From an uncultured Pelagibacteraceae bacterium (lineage in GTDB: Bacteria > Pseudomonadota > Alphaproteobacteria > Pelagibacterales > Pelagibacteraceae): a stretch of 64,000 bases of DNA. The DNA lies in the NCBI GenBank assembly GCA_902540595.1, contig CACBNI010000006.1, forward strand, positions 16,509-80,508. Direction: 5' to 3'. The notes beneath the pieces are model-generated. The model was not told the origin of the DNA and ran no database searches. It saw nothing but the letters and a program-made list of their open reading frames with translations. This document shows, in pieces, positions 38,144 to 49,412 of the stretch. Both the position numbers and the translations under genes were made by a program. Within the stretch, counting starts at the first letter, position 1. Each line of letters starts with the position of its first letter.

Positions 38144-40228
38144 ATGGATATTAAAAAAACAGCCAATTTACTGCTTAATTTTGCTATAAAACGTCTAGCA
38201 GAAATTTTTGGTCTATTTATTTTTTTGTCAGGCACTTTGCTATTAATAGCTTTAATTACATATTCGCCTGAAGACCCTAACTTTATATTTCCTGATAACA
38301 CAGAGATTAAAAATTTATTAGGCTTTCAAGGTAGCTTTATTTCAGATCTATTCTTTCAGTCAGTAGGCTTGATCTCTTATTTAATTTCTTTCACTTTAAT
38401 TTTAACCGGTATCAACATATTTAGACTTAAAGAGTTTTTTCTAATTATCGAAAATATTTTTTTTACAATCATTTATTGTGTATTTGGAACACTTTTCTTT
38501 AGTTTCTTTTATTCTGATGCTTTTACACTTTATATAAATGGAAATGGTGGTTTTGTTGGGAATTATTTTAATCAAACATTTTTAAATTCTTTAGTTCAAA
38601 TTCATGAAGCAAGCTCATTTTATGTTCTAATTTTTTTCACTTTTTTGTTATTTTTAATTAGTATCAATTTTAATCCATTTAAATTTTATAAATCGATTTT
38701 AAATATTTATAATTTCTTTTTTAGAAAAAAAGAAAAAAACTATACTGACAAAAGTGAAGTTATAAGTGAATATATTCCCCAAGATGAAATAAAAAATCTT
38801 ATTCAAGAAGACCTTCCATTTATAAAGGCTGAAAATAAAATTAATGAAAAAATAAAATTTAAAATTCCTAGTTTTGATTTATTAAAAGTCCCAACGAAAA
38901 AAGAGAGAGAAAACTTAAATCTAAATGAAACACACAGCTCAGAATTTTTAGAAAAAATTTTATTAGATTTTGGAGTTAACGGGAATATAAAAAAAGTAAG
39001 TCATGGTCCAGTTGTAACTCTTAATGAATTTGAGCCAGCTGCAGGTGTTAAGGTTTCTAAAATTATAAATTTATCAGATGATATAGCAAGGAACACAAGC
39101 TCGGAGTCTGCAAGAATTGCGACTATACCAGGAAGTAACACCATTGGAATAGAACTACCAAATAATGCAAGAGAGAACGTTTATTTAAGCGAAATATTGA
39201 ATACAACAGATTTTAAGAAAAGAGAAATAAAATTACCAATTGCTCTTGGGAAAAGTATATCAGGTAAGCCTATTGTTGGAGATTTATTTTCTATGCCTCA
39301 CCTTCTGATTGCTGGAACTACTGGATCTGGAAAGTCTGTTTGTATTAATACAATTATTTTATCGCTTCTTTATCGACACACTCCAGATAAATGTAAATTT
39401 ATTTTAATTGACCCAAAAATGCTTGAACTTTCAACATACGAGGGGATACCTCATTTATTGTGTCCTGTAATAACAGAAGCTAAAAAGGCTGCATCTGTAC
39501 TTGGTTGGGTAGTTAAAGAAATGGATAGCAGATACAGGCTTATGACTAAAGAAGGTGTAAGAAATATAGATGGTTATAACGTTAAACATAAACTTCCAAT
39601 GCCTTATATTGTTGTAGTAGTAGACGAAATGTCTGACTTAATGCTGGTAGCTGGTAAAGAAATTGAAAATTATATTCAAAAACTCTCTCAGATGGCAAGG
39701 GCGGCTGGTATTCATATTATTATGGCAACCCAAAGACCAAGTGTTGATGTAATTACAGGAACTATAAAAGCAAATTTTCCAACAAGAATATCTTTTCAAG
39801 TTACATCAAAAATTGATAGTAGAACAATTCTTGGAGAACAAGGAGCAGAACAATTGCTGGGTAAAGGAGACATGCTTTATATGTCTTCTGCTAATCGAAT
39901 AGTCAGAATTCATGCACCTTTTGTTTCAGATAATGAGATAGAAAAAATTAACAATTTTTTAAGGTCTCAAGCAGAACCAGATTATGTAGACGAAATATTA
40001 AATTTTGCAGATGAAAAGGAAATTGGGGACAGTGCACATAAAGGTGATAAAGATGAACTTTACCAGGAAGCTTTAGAGATAATTAGATCGGAGGGTAAAG
40101 CCTCCACCTCGTTTTTACAAAGAAAACTTCAAATAGGGTACAATAGAGCTGCAAGAATTATTGATATGATGGAAGCAGATGGGATAGTTAGTAAGGCAAA
40201 TCATGTTGGTAAAAGAGATGTTCTTTAA
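38144..40228 (+). CDS. ftsK: DNA translocase FtsK
   Basis: PHLLIAGTTGSGKSVCINTIILSLLYR; C-terminal gamma-like SFLQRKLQIGYNRAARIIDMMEADGIV. Confidence 0.97.
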   Translation: MDIKKTANLLLNFAIKRLAEIFGLFIFLSGTLLLIALITYSPEDPNFIFPDNTEIKNLLGFQGSFISDLFFQSVGLISYLISFTLILTGINIFRLKEFFLIIENIFFTIIYCVFGTLFFSFFYSDAFTLYINGNGGFVGNYFNQTFLNSLVQIHEASSFYVLIFFTFLLFLISINFNPFKFYKSILNIYNFFFRKKEKNYTDKSEVISEYIPQDEIKNLIQEDLPFIKAENKINEKIKFKIPSFDLLKVPTKKERENLNLNETHSSEFLEKILLDFGVNGNIKKVSHGPVVTLNEFEPAAGVKVSKIINLSDDIARNTSSESARIATIPGSNTIGIELPNNARENVYLSEILNTTDFKKREIKLPIALGKSISGKPIVGDLFSMPHLLIAGTTGSGKSVCINTIILSLLYRHTPDKCKFILIDPKMLELSTYEGIPHLLCPVITEAKKAASVLGWVVKEMDSRYRLMTKEGVRNIDGYNVKHKLPMPYIVVVVDEMSDLMLVAGKEIENYIQKLSQMARAAGIHIIMATQRPSVDVITGTIKANFPTRISFQVTSKIDSRTILGEQGAEQLLGKGDMLYMSSANRIVRIHAPFVSDNEIEKINNFLRSQAEPDYVDEILNFADEKEIGDSAHKGDKDELYQEALEIIRSEGKASTSFLQRKLQIGYNRAARIIDMMEADGIVSKANHVGKRDVL

Positions 40229-40776
40229 TGATAAAATATATTGTTACATTTTTTTTTTTATTTTTCATTACAAATGGTAATACAAATAATAAAGAAAAAA
40301 TTATTGAAAATTTAAAGAATACCCAAAATCTTGATTTTAATTTCGAGCAGAATATAAATGGAAAAATTGAAAATGGAAATTGTACTATTCAATATCCAAA
40401 AAAAATATTTTGTGAATACGCTAAAAGCAATAACAAAATTTTAGTATCAAATGGTAAATCCTTAGTTATTAAAACTATTACGAGTTATTATCGATATCCA
40501 CTCAATAAAACTCCTCTTAACTTTATTCTGGATAAAGATTTCTTAATTAATAAAATTAATGTTTTAGATGAAAGAATTGTTGATGGATCTTTGATCAACT
40601 ATACAATCAAAGAAAAAGATAGTGAAATTAATGTTTTTTTTAACAAAGAAACCTATGATTTGATTGGATGGCAAAATACAGATGTATATCAAAATTTTAA
40701 TATTACTTTTTTATCCTCAATTCGAAAAAACAGAATAATCCCAAAAAATATATTTAAACTCCCAATTCAAAATTAA
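40228..40776 (+). CDS. LolA-like outer-membrane lipoprotein carrier
   Basis: Signal peptide; NLDFNFEQNINGKIENGNCTIQYPKKIFCEY; downstream of ftsK. Confidence 0.75.
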   Translation: MIKYIVTFFFLFFITNGNTNNKEKIIENLKNTQNLDFNFEQNINGKIENGNCTIQYPKKIFCEYAKSNNKILVSNGKSLVIKTITSYYRYPLNKTPLNFILDKDFLINKINVLDERIVDGSLINYTIKEKDSEINVFFNKETYDLIGWQNTDVYQNFNITFLSSIRKNRIIPKNIFKLPIQN

Positions 40777-41276
40777 ATATTAATGATTTCAGTTTTAAAT
40801 ACTTTCATGCCTCTCATCATATAATTATTTAAAGCATTCTTGTGATCTAAAGTACAAGTGTGAACCCAAACTCTACCGATTTTATTTTTAAAAGATATCT
40901 TAATTGCTTCTGATAATAAATATGATCCAAGTTTTTTATTATGATACTCCTCTAAAATACCTAAATAAGCTATTTCAACTTCTTTTTTTTCCTGATGATA
41001 AATTAACTCAAAAAAACCAACCAAATCATCTTTGCATTTTAAAATATAAGTATTAACATTTTTACTTGAAACATAATTTATCCACTGCTCTTCATTCCAA
41101 ATTAACCTATCAACCCACTTATGTTTATTACCAATGTTTTTATAGAAAAATTTATTGAGCTGAAAGTTAATTGGATCTAACAAATTTAAAGAATAATCTT
41201 CAGAAGGCTTAGATCCCTGATTTAGATCTTTAAGAGAAGTTATTTCTAAGTAATTTCTTTTTACTTCTTGTGTCAC
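40773..41276 (-). CDS. GNAT family N-acetyltransferase
   Basis: IAYLGILEEYHNKKLGSYLLSEAI. Confidence 0.88.
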   Translation of the reverse strand: MTQEVKRNYLEITSLKDLNQGSKPSEDYSLNLLDPINFQLNKFFYKNIGNKHKWVDRLIWNEEQWINYVSSKNVNTYILKCKDDLVGFFELIYHQEKKEVEIAYLGILEEYHNKKLGSYLLSEAIKISFKNKIGRVWVHTCTLDHKNALNNYMMRGMKVFKTEIINI

Positions 41277-41638
41277 TCAACCATTTTTCCAACTGTTTCA
41301 CCTCCGAAGAGATGAAAATGTAAGTGTGGAACCTCTTGACCGCCGTGTTCATTGATATTGGCTAAAGCTCTATAACCTTTGCCTACTTCTGTTGATATAC
41401 CCAACTTTTTTGCAACAATATTTATACCTTTAAGCAAACCTACCATCTCTTCAGGTGATGCATTTAAACTAAAATCATCTAGATCAATATATTTTCCTTT
41501 GGGAATTACTAAAGCGTGAATTTTTTTTTGTGGATTAATGTCATGAAATGCTAAAATAAAATCGTCCTCATAAATTTTTTTACAAGGTATCTCCCCTCTT
41601 AAAATTTTAGCAAAGATATTACTGTCGTCGTAGGCCAT
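41273..41638 (-). CDS. HIT family (HinT-like) protein
   Basis: GGQEVPHLHFHLFGG histidine triad. Confidence 0.95.
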   Translation of the reverse strand: MAYDDSNIFAKILRGEIPCKKIYEDDFILAFHDINPQKKIHALVIPKGKYIDLDDFSLNASPEEMVGLLKGINIVAKKLGISTEVGKGYRALANINEHGGQEVPHLHFHLFGGETVGKMVE

Positions 41639-41641
41639 TTT

Positions 41642-41914
41642 TTATTTTCTTCTACTGTTCAATTCCTTCATAACTTCTTCAATTTTTATTCCACTTCTTT
41701 CAAGATACATAATTAGGTGATAAAGAACATCTGCAGCTTCATGAATTTTATTTGTATCTTGTTCGACGGCTTCAATTAACTCATTAATTTCTTCTAAAAC
41801 TTTTTCTTTTGCTAAAGATTTATCCTCAAGAAGCTTATTGGTATATGAGCCAACAACAGGATTACTTTTTCGTTCTCTAGCAAGGCTTACAAGATCTTCT
41901 AAAATTTTTAGCAT
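41642..41914 (-). CDS. hisE: phosphoribosyl-ATP pyrophosphatase
   Basis: VLEEINELIEAVEQDTNKIHEAADVLYHLIMYL; ORF 41642..41983, likely start MLKILED. Confidence 0.9.
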   Translation of the reverse strand: MLKILEDLVSLARERKSNPVVGSYTNKLLEDKSLAKEKVLEEINELIEAVEQDTNKIHEAADVLYHLIMYLERSGIKIEEVMKELNSRRK

Positions 41915-41915
41915 A

Positions 41916-42668
41916 CTAAATCCTAACAGGTATGTCTTTTGAAGCCAAATATTGCTTAGCTTGGTTAACAGAATAAGTGCCATAGTGAAATATTGATGCT
42001 GCTAAAACAGCACTAGCCCCTGATTTTATTCCATCTACCAAGTGATCTAAGGTTCCAACTCCACCAGATGCAATAACTGGAATATTAACACTAGATGATA
42101 TCTTTTGCATAAGCTCAGTATCATAACCAGACTGAGTTCCATCTTTATCCATCGAGGTAACTAATAGCTCTCCAGCCCCACATTTTTCCATCTTAGATGC
42201 AAATTCCAGTGCATTTATCCCAGTTGGATTTCTTCCACCATGAGTAAAAATTTCCCATCCACCGTCATTTCTTTTTGCATCAATTGCAACCACAATGCAT
42301 TGAGAACCAAACTTTCTAGAACTATCTTCAACTACTTTTGAATTTTGAACTGCAGCAGTGTTAATTGAAACTTTATCTGCTCCACAATTAAGCAGTTTGT
42401 TTATATCTTCAACACTTCTAACTCCACCACCAACCGTTAATGGAACAAAACAATTCTTAGAAGTTTGATCTACAACACCATAAATAGTATCTCTATTTTC
42501 GTTAGAAGCAGTAATATCTAAAAAACAAATTTCATCTGCCCCACCATTTGAATAAATTTTTGCTTGCTCAACAGGGTCTCCAGCATCCTTTAAATCGACA
42601 AAATTAATACCCTTCACTACACGACCGTTTTTAACATCCAAACAAGGTATTATTCTATTTTTAAGCAT
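41916..42668 (-). CDS. hisF: imidazole glycerol phosphate synthase subunit HisF
   Basis: [19 protein letters not shown]. Confidence 0.97.
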   Translation of the reverse strand: MLKNRIIPCLDVKNGRVVKGINFVDLKDAGDPVEQAKIYSNGGADEICFLDITASNENRDTIYGVVDQTSKNCFVPLTVGGGVRSVEDINKLLNCGADKVSINTAAVQNSKVVEDSSRKFGSQCIVVAIDAKRNDGGWEIFTHGGRNPTGINALEFASKMEKCGAGELLVTSMDKDGTQSGYDTELMQKISSSVNIPVIASGGVGTLDHLVDGIKSGASAVLAASIFHYGTYSVNQAKQYLASKDIPVRI

Positions 42669-43386
42669 CCAATTCCTTAACTAATTCATCTAAATTAATA
42701 TCACCATCATATATAGCTTTACCAACTATAATGCCTTCAATGTTATTGTTATTTAATTCTTTAGCCTTTTTAATGTCAGCTATTGAGGAAACTCCACCAG
42801 ATATAATTACTGGACAATTAGATGTATCAGCAACTTTTTTGGTCTCCTCAAAATTAGGACTTTGTTTCATCCCATCTCTGTTGATATCAGTGTAAATTAA
42901 TCTACTAGCGCCAAAGTCATTTACCTCTTTTAAAAAATCCAAAGTTAATTGATTAGTGTTTTCTTTCCAGCCAGATACAGATAAATATCCATCTTTAGCA
43001 TCTAAACCTAAAGCAATTTGATTTGGAAATTTTTGGCAGGCTTCTTTCAAAAAGTTTTTATCTTTAAAAGCTGCACTTCCTAAAATTACTTTTTCAACAC
43101 CAATATCTTTATATTTTTGAATGCTTTCAATACTTCTAACTCCACCCCCTACTTCAACATTTAGATCACATTTTCTAACGATTTCTTGAATTAAATCTAG
43201 ATTTACTGTTTGACCAGTTAAAGCTCCATCTAAATCAATAATATGTAAGTTTAAAAAACCATGATCTTTGTATTTTTCTGCTTGATCAATTGGAGATATT
43301 TTATACTCAGTTTTATTATCAAAGTCTCCCTTTACTAACCTCACACACTTTTTGTTTTTAATATCTATAGCAGGAAAAATTTTCAT
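42661..43386 (-). CDS. hisA: phosphoribosylformimino-AICAR isomerase
   Basis: [29 protein letters not shown]. Confidence 0.96.
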   Translation of the reverse strand: MKIFPAIDIKNKKCVRLVKGDFDNKTEYKISPIDQAEKYKDHGFLNLHIIDLDGALTGQTVNLDLIQEIVRKCDLNVEVGGGVRSIESIQKYKDIGVEKVILGSAAFKDKNFLKEACQKFPNQIALGLDAKDGYLSVSGWKENTNQLTLDFLKEVNDFGASRLIYTDINRDGMKQSPNFEETKKVADTSNCPVIISGGVSSIADIKKAKELNNNNIEGIIVGKAIYDGDINLDELVKELDA

Positions 43387-43526
43387 TTTTTCATTCTTAT
43401 ATTTGGTTTACCTGTCACCTTCATTTTGATGTTATTATCTTTTTTTTTTTTATCCAAATCTTTAGTAATATTCATACTTGCACAAGAAAGTAAAAAGAGT
43501 AAAAAAATAAAAAATGAAAATTTCAT
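43383..43526 (-). CDS. small lipoprotein (47 aa)
   Basis: [47 protein letters not shown]; lipobox LLSC; ATGA overlap with hisA start; not in ORF track. Confidence 0.65.
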   Translation of the reverse strand: MKFSFFIFLLFLLSCASMNITKDLDKKKKDNNIKMKVTGKPNIRMKK

Positions 43527-43528
43527 AG

Positions 43529-44296
43529 TTATAAATTAGTATATATATAATCCATTCTCAATTTTGATTTAAATATTTTCTTATATTTATTTTTAACTAA
43601 AAAATTATTTACATCTTTAAAATTTTCGCGTCCAATTTCGACAAGAATCATACATTTATTATTTTTTAAAATTTCGACTAATCCACTTAATACACTCAAT
43701 TCATGACTTTCCACATCTATTTTCATGAAGATTTTTTTTTTTGTTAGTTGAATATATTTGCCACCTACTTTGAAATCTGCTTTAAAAATTTTAGAGTTTT
43801 TTCTATCATGTGAACTATTTAGAATGGTTGAATTTGTTTTTGCAACACCATGTTTATACCAAGTTATCATTTTTTTTTTGGTATTCTCATCTGATAAACC
43901 AAAATTATATATTTTTATATTTTTAAAAGAATTTTTTATTAATGTTTTTCTAAATTTATTATAAGCATCCTTATTTGGCTCAAAAGCTATGACTTTTACA
44001 TTTTTAAATTTATTGGCAAAATAAAACGAAAAATATCCAGAGTTTGCTCCTATATCTAAAAAGTGTGAAAAAAAGTCTTTACTCATCTTGACTTCTAAAA
44101 AATTGATTGCGTCTTGTTCGTACTCTTTATTCAATATGATTTGTCTATCCACAGGATCTAAAAAATCTAAATAAAATTTAATATTATTAATATTGTAGTA
44201 ACCTTTGTTTTTATTGATCAATTTAGAAATTCTAATACCTAGGGATGGTATTAATCTCTTTAATATTGGAGCTTTTAAAACGAATTTAATCATCAA
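43529..44296 (-). CDS. FkbM family methyltransferase
   Basis: FLDIGANSGYFSFYFA; VIAFEPNKDAYNKFRK; IFMKIDVESHELSVLSG. Confidence 0.92.
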   Translation of the reverse strand: MMIKFVLKAPILKRLIPSLGIRISKLINKNKGYYNINNIKFYLDFLDPVDRQIILNKEYEQDAINFLEVKMSKDFFSHFLDIGANSGYFSFYFANKFKNVKVIAFEPNKDAYNKFRKTLIKNSFKNIKIYNFGLSDENTKKKMITWYKHGVAKTNSTILNSSHDRKNSKIFKADFKVGGKYIQLTKKKIFMKIDVESHELSVLSGLVEILKNNKCMILVEIGRENFKDVNNFLVKNKYKKIFKSKLRMDYIYTNL

Positions 44297-44315
44297 ACTA
44301 AATGTGGTTATTCAA

Positions 44316-44942
44316 TTATAAATTTATAAAATTATTTATTATTTTGAGTCCTGTAGTATCACTTTTCTCTGGATGAAATTGAGTACCAAAAATATTTTCC
44401 TTTTCTATGGAACATACTATGTTTGATGAATAATCTGTAGTAGAAGAAATCACATTCTTATCCTCTGGAAGAAACTCATAACTATGTACAAAATACATGT
44501 GAGATTTATCTTCTATGTCTTTGAAAATTTTACTATCTTTAATAATATTTAATTGGTTCCAACCAATATGAGGAAGTTTGAATTTTCCGTTTTGGTTGTT
44601 AATTTTTGATACCTTGCCTGCTATCCACCCCAAACCTTTTGTTTCTTCTTCCTCATAACCTATATCAGCAAACATTTGTAAACCAACGCAAATTCCAAGT
44701 AGTGGTTTTTTATTAGTTAAGGCAAATTCATTTAAAGTATCGACCAAACCACTGATCTCATTAAGAGCATTAACGCAACTCTTAAAAGAACCTTGGCCTG
44801 GTAAAACAATTTTATCGCTAAATTTAATCTTTTTTAAATCAGAGGTAACCTCTATATTTACCTTTTTTTTGGCAACCTCCTTGAAGGAGTTTATAACTGA
44901 GCTTATATTGCCTGAATTATAATCAACAATTGTAACATTCAT
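44316..44942 (-). CDS. hisH: imidazole glycerol phosphate synthase subunit HisH
   Basis: LPGQGSF; LLGICVGLQMFAD; GTQFHPEKS. Confidence 0.96.
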   Translation of the reverse strand: MNVTIVDYNSGNISSVINSFKEVAKKKVNIEVTSDLKKIKFSDKIVLPGQGSFKSCVNALNEISGLVDTLNEFALTNKKPLLGICVGLQMFADIGYEEEETKGLGWIAGKVSKINNQNGKFKLPHIGWNQLNIIKDSKIFKDIEDKSHMYFVHSYEFLPEDKNVISSTTDYSSNIVCSIEKENIFGTQFHPEKSDTTGLKIINNFINL

Positions 44943-44947
44943 TAAAC

Positions 44948-45538
44948 TTATAATGAGCCTTTGGTAGATGGAATGCTTTTTTTACTTCTAGGGTCCATCT
45001 CCAAAGCATCTCGTAAAGATCTTGCTAAACCTTTATAACAAGACTCAATAATGTGGTGACTATTGTCCCCATAAATATTTTCAACGTGTAATGTGATGCC
45101 AGCAGATTGTGAAAAAGCTTGAAACCATTCTTTAAATAGTTCGGTATCCATCTCCCCAAGTTTTTCTACTTTCAATTTTACTTTCCAAATCAAATAAGGT
45201 CTGTTTGAAACATCGATTGCAACTCTAGTTAAAGTTTCGTCCATTGGAATAAGTCTGTGAGCATAACGCTTAATCCCAACAAATTTTTTTACTGCTTTTT
45301 TTAAAGCTTCACCAATTGCAATACCGGTATCTTCAGTGGTGTGGTGAAGATCTATGTGTGTGTCTCCTTTAGCTTTAACTTTTAAATCAATTAAAGAGTG
45401 CTTTGATAATTGCTCGAGCATGTGGTCCAAAAAACCTATGCCAGTGTCAATTTGGTACTTTCCTTTACCATCAATATTAACTTCAACACTGATACTAGTT
45501 TCTTTAGTTTTTCGAGATATTTTTCCTTTTCTAGCCAT
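44948..45538 (-). CDS. hisB: imidazoleglycerol-phosphate dehydratase
   Basis: [31 protein letters not shown]. Confidence 0.97.
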   Translation of the reverse strand: MARKGKISRKTKETSISVEVNIDGKGKYQIDTGIGFLDHMLEQLSKHSLIDLKVKAKGDTHIDLHHTTEDTGIAIGEALKKAVKKFVGIKRYAHRLIPMDETLTRVAIDVSNRPYLIWKVKLKVEKLGEMDTELFKEWFQAFSQSAGITLHVENIYGDNSHHIIESCYKGLARSLRDALEMDPRSKKSIPSTKGSL

Positions 45539-45618
45539 ATGTTTTTAAAGGTATATATACATAATCACCGTATATCAATATCCCTATCTCTACTTGAAGT
45601 ATCAAAATTAGTAACCAT

Positions 45619-46143
45619 TTGTTAATGATGACAACAATTGTATTAATAAGAAAAAATAATGAAGTTGTGGTTGCTGGTGACGGGCAAGTTAGTATGGGAA
45701 ATACTGTTGTTAAAAGCACTGCTTCGAAAGTTAGAAAAATTGAAAAAAGAGATGTTGTTGCCGGATTTGCAGGATCAACTGCCGATGCTTTGACTTTGTT
45801 TGAAAGATTAGAAGCAAAAATCGAAAAGCATGCAGGAAATTTATCAAGAGCTGCGGTTGAATTAGCAAAAGATTGGCGAACTGATAAATACTTAAGAAGA
45901 TTAGAAGCGTTGATGGCTATTGGGGATAAAGAAAATAGTTATATAATTTCTGGAACAGGAGATGTTTTGGAACCTGAAGGTGATGTGATTGGAATTGGTT
46001 CCGGAGGAAATTATGCTTTAGCTGCTGGAAAAGTTTTAATGGATACAGACATGTCCGCAGAAGAAGTTGCAAAAAAAGCCATTAAGGTTGCATCAGAAAT
46101 TTGTGTATTCACAAATGATAATATTAAGGTTCATAAAATATAA
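45619..46143 (+). CDS. hslV: ATP-dependent protease subunit HslV
   Basis: [28 protein letters not shown]. Confidence 0.97.
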   Translation: MLMMTTIVLIRKNNEVVVAGDGQVSMGNTVVKSTASKVRKIEKRDVVAGFAGSTADALTLFERLEAKIEKHAGNLSRAAVELAKDWRTDKYLRRLEALMAIGDKENSYIISGTGDVLEPEGDVIGIGSGGNYALAAGKVLMDTDMSAEEVAKKAIKVASEICVFTNDNIKVHKI

Positions 46144-47513
46144 TGGAAAATTCAAACGTAACACCTCTCGTTCCAAAAGATAAAAAAGAAAAAGAAGGAG
46201 CTTCTTTGGTAAGTTCCCTGTCCCCAAGAGAAATAGTTTCAGAATTGGATCGATTTGTAGTCGGTCAAAACAAAGCAAAAAAAGCTGTAGCAGTTGCTTT
46301 AAGAAATCGATGGCGAAGACAAGCCCTTAAAGGTGAAATGAAAAATGAAGTTTTGCCAAAAAATATATTAATGATCGGACCAACAGGTGTTGGTAAAACT
46401 GAAATTTCAAGAAGACTTTCAAAACTAGCTGAAGCCCCTTTTGTCAAAGTGGAGGCAACTAGATTTACTGAAGTTGGTTATGTAGGTAGAGATGTAGAGC
46501 AAATAGTAAGAGATTTAATTGAAATTGCTATCGCAATGGAGAAAGTTAAAAAACGAAAAGAAGTTTTTGCTCAAGCTCAAAAAGCAGCAGAGGAAAAGGT
46601 CTTAGACGCATTAGTAGGTAAAAAAGCAAGCCTTGCAACAAGAGAAAGTTTTAGGAAAAGATTAAGAAACGGTGATTTGGACAATAATGAAATAGAAATT
46701 TCTGTTAGTGATAGTGGATCTGGAGCATCATTTGAAATTCCTGGTATGCCAGGTGCTAATGTTGGAATGATCAATATTGGTGAAATGATTGGTAAATCTA
46801 TGGGAAACAAAGAAAAGAAAAAGAAAATGAGTGTAAAAGAGTCTCATGAAATTTTAATCAATGATGAATCTGATAAACTAATCGAACAAGATAAAATTGT
46901 AAAAGCAGCAAAACTTTCAACTGAAAATAACGGCATTGTCTTTTTAGATGAAATAGACAAAATTTCAGCAAGAACGGATAGAGTCGGTGGTGATGTGTCT
47001 CGAGAAGGTGTTCAAAGAGATTTATTGCCTTTGATTGAGGGAACAACAGTAAACACCAAACACGGTCCAATTAAAACAGACCATATTTTATTTATTGCAT
47101 CAGGTGCTTTTCAATTAGCTAAGCCATCAGATCTTCTACCTGAACTTCAAGGAAGACTGCCTATTAGAGTTGAGTTGGAAGCATTAACTAGTGAAGATTT
47201 TAAAAGAATTTTAAGAGAGCCTGATTTTAGTTTAATAAAGCAATACGTTGCCTTGTTAAAGACTGAGAATGTTGATCTTGAGTTTTCGGATGATGGGATC
47301 GATACAATTGCAAATATTGCTTCAGAAGTAAATGCGACTGTAGAAAATATAGGCGCAAGAAGATTACATACAATAATTGAAAAAATTTTGGATGAGATAA
47401 GTTTTACTGCAACTGATCGTGCTGGTGAAAAAATTGTTATTAATAAAGATTATATTAATAAGAACTTGGATAATTTAGTTAAAGATACTGATCTTTCAAA
47501 ATTTATTCTATAG
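46143..47513 (+). CDS. hslU: ATP-dependent protease ATPase subunit HslU
   Basis: [42 protein letters not shown]. Confidence 0.97.
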   Translation: MENSNVTPLVPKDKKEKEGASLVSSLSPREIVSELDRFVVGQNKAKKAVAVALRNRWRRQALKGEMKNEVLPKNILMIGPTGVGKTEISRRLSKLAEAPFVKVEATRFTEVGYVGRDVEQIVRDLIEIAIAMEKVKKRKEVFAQAQKAAEEKVLDALVGKKASLATRESFRKRLRNGDLDNNEIEISVSDSGSGASFEIPGMPGANVGMINIGEMIGKSMGNKEKKKKMSVKESHEILINDESDKLIEQDKIVKAAKLSTENNGIVFLDEIDKISARTDRVGGDVSREGVQRDLLPLIEGTTVNTKHGPIKTDHILFIASGAFQLAKPSDLLPELQGRLPIRVELEALTSEDFKRILREPDFSLIKQYVALLKTENVDLEFSDDGIDTIANIASEVNATVENIGARRLHTIIEKILDEISFTATDRAGEKIVINKDYINKNLDNLVKDTDLSKFIL

Positions 47514-47925
47514 ATCTATTTTTTTTTAAAAAGATATAAAAAGCGCCACTTCCACCATCTTCAATACTTGCATCTTTGATCTCATTGATAATGTTCATTA
47601 AACTCTTGTTACTTTCAATAAATTCGGGAACTGAATATTTCAATATGCTTAAATTTTTAGACACATAAGGATCCTTTTCGTTTTGTGAATGAAGTCCTTT
47701 ACCAGTAACCACAATCAACTTATTTATTTTTTCACTAAAAGATTGATATATAAATTCTTCGATAGTTTTATTCGCTTCCTCAAGCGTGTACCCATGAAGA
47801 TCAATTGATTTTACTTTAAAAAGTTTTTCCTTTGATAACTTTAAATCTTTGTTTGGGAGTTGTTCATCACTAGAAATAAAGTTTTCCCAGTCTTTTTTAT
47901 CTTTTTCTGAAATATCGTTACTCAA
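47503..47925 (-). CDS. Smr/MutS2-type domain protein
   Basis: [40 protein letters not shown]. Confidence 0.92.
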   Translation of the reverse strand: MSNDISEKDKKDWENFISSDEQLPNKDLKLSKEKLFKVKSIDLHGYTLEEANKTIEEFIYQSFSEKINKLIVVTGKGLHSQNEKDPYVSKNLSILKYSVPEFIESNKSLMNIINEIKDASIEDGGSGAFYIFLKKNRSIE

Positions 47926-48522
47926 TTAGGTTAAAGTATTTACCAGCTGCCAGTTAGGATTTACAGAAGTTGTATCCCTTGAAAACACCCAGGTATCATA
48001 AATTTTTTTTATTTTTTCTGGGTCTCCAGAAACAATTTTTTTTTCTTTATCTCTAATACAGGTTATTACTTCAGCAATAAAATCAACTGTAACATTTAAA
48101 ATGTTACCAATTTTTTTATGTTCTTTGATTTCTGCTGAGTTAATACCTATAAAAGTAATCTCAGCAAAATGACCTCTTGAACTTCTTTCCTTAAGGGCGT
48201 CATTAAATTGGGAATATATCTGTCCATTTAACAAAGATCTGCTTGTTGTAATTTTATTATCGTTATCACTAAAGTCAGTAATTATTGTTTCATATGCAAT
48301 TTTAGCACCTTTTAAAAATTCTTCTTGAGCAGCAGTGTCGAAAATTTCATTTGATTTTCTTGGTTGATCAACATTAATATTTTTTAGCACCTCTTTAAAT
48401 TGGGCTGGAGTTTTTCCGTCAAAACCTGTTCTTTTACCAAGAATTCCTCTTAGTCTTAGAAAAATAAATCCCGCTATCATTGCTAGCAGAATGATGTCGA
48501 TGTACTCGAAACTATAATTCAT
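47926..48522 (-). CDS. Tim44/TimA-like domain protein
   Basis: N-terminal TM, FLKGAKIAYETIITDF...; typical location near secB/fxsA. Confidence 0.85.
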   Translation of the reverse strand: MNYSFEYIDIILLAMIAGFIFLRLRGILGKRTGFDGKTPAQFKEVLKNINVDQPRKSNEIFDTAAQEEFLKGAKIAYETIITDFSDNDNKITTSRSLLNGQIYSQFNDALKERSSRGHFAEITFIGINSAEIKEHKKIGNILNVTVDFIAEVITCIRDKEKKIVSGDPEKIKKIYDTWVFSRDTTSVNPNWQLVNTLT

Positions 48523-48580
48523 CCGATGATAGTAATTACTCTATTGATTAATTTCAACCAGCAATTTAGATTAAGGACAA

Positions 48581-49006
48581 ATGAACCCAATATTATTAAC
48601 AATAATCCTAGTACCAGTCATCGAAATCTATCTTTTGATAAAAATTGGTTCACAGGTCGGAGCGATTACAACCATTTTTCTCATTTTTACTACTGCAATC
48701 ATAGGCGTGTATTACGCAAAATATGAAGGGTTAAATACATTAAAATCTGGATTCGCTCAATTAAGTAAAAATGAAACACCTGCATACGAAGTAATTTCAG
48801 GTGCAGCTATAGCATTTGCCGCTTTATTGTTAATCATCCCTGGGTTTGCAACAGATGCGTTAGGATTTTTATTAATTTTTCCATACAGTAGAAAAATGAT
48901 TTTCAAAAAATTTTCTAAAAAATTTAAACCCAAAGAAAATAAAAAAAATAATTTTATAGACGGAGACTTCGAGGATATAGAAGACGACAATGACAGAAAA
49001 ATTTAA
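48581..49006 (+). CDS. fxsA: FxsA family membrane protein
   Basis: EIYLLIKIGSQVGAITTIFLIFTTAIIGVYYAKYEG. Confidence 0.88.
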   Translation: MNPILLTIILVPVIEIYLLIKIGSQVGAITTIFLIFTTAIIGVYYAKYEGLNTLKSGFAQLSKNETPAYEVISGAAIAFAALLLIIPGFATDALGFLLIFPYSRKMIFKKFSKKFKPKENKKNNFIDGDFEDIEDDNDRKI

Positions 49007-49412
49007 AATATTAGGAAAATATATAAAAGATTTATCTAGTGAAACTCCTGATGCTGAAACCTATATTTACGTTAAAGATAGAATTTCGAAGTATCAATTA
49101 GATATTGATATTAATTCAAAAGCATTAAAAAATAAAATGATTGAAATAAACACAAGATGTAGGTTTAATGATAAAAACGAGAGTAAAAAAAAATCTTTTT
49201 TTGAAATTATTTATTCCACCATAGTTAAAATTAATGAGGAAATTAAGGATAAAAAAGAATTAGAAAAAATTATATTATGTGATGTGCAAATTGAGATTTA
49301 CCCTTCATTAGAAAAAGCTCTTTTAGATTTACTTCACAATTCGGGTTATCCTGGTATCAAATTTGAAAAAAAAGTTGATTTTGAAACTCTCTATAAGCAG
49401 AAAGTTAACTAA
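48990..49412 (+). CDS. secB: protein-export chaperone SecB
   Basis: YIKDLSSETPDA; ICDVQIEIYPS-like core; context. Confidence 0.85.
   Translation: MTEKFKILGKYIKDLSSETPDAETYIYVKDRISKYQLDIDINSKALKNKMIEINTRCRFNDKNESKKKSFFEIIYSTIVKINEEIKDKKELEKIILCDVQIEIYPSLEKALLDLLHNSGYPGIKFEKKVDFETLYKQKVN

Noticed and set aside
46265-47070. Minus-strand ORFs opposite hslU
   Set aside because: Antisense shadows of a highly conserved gene.
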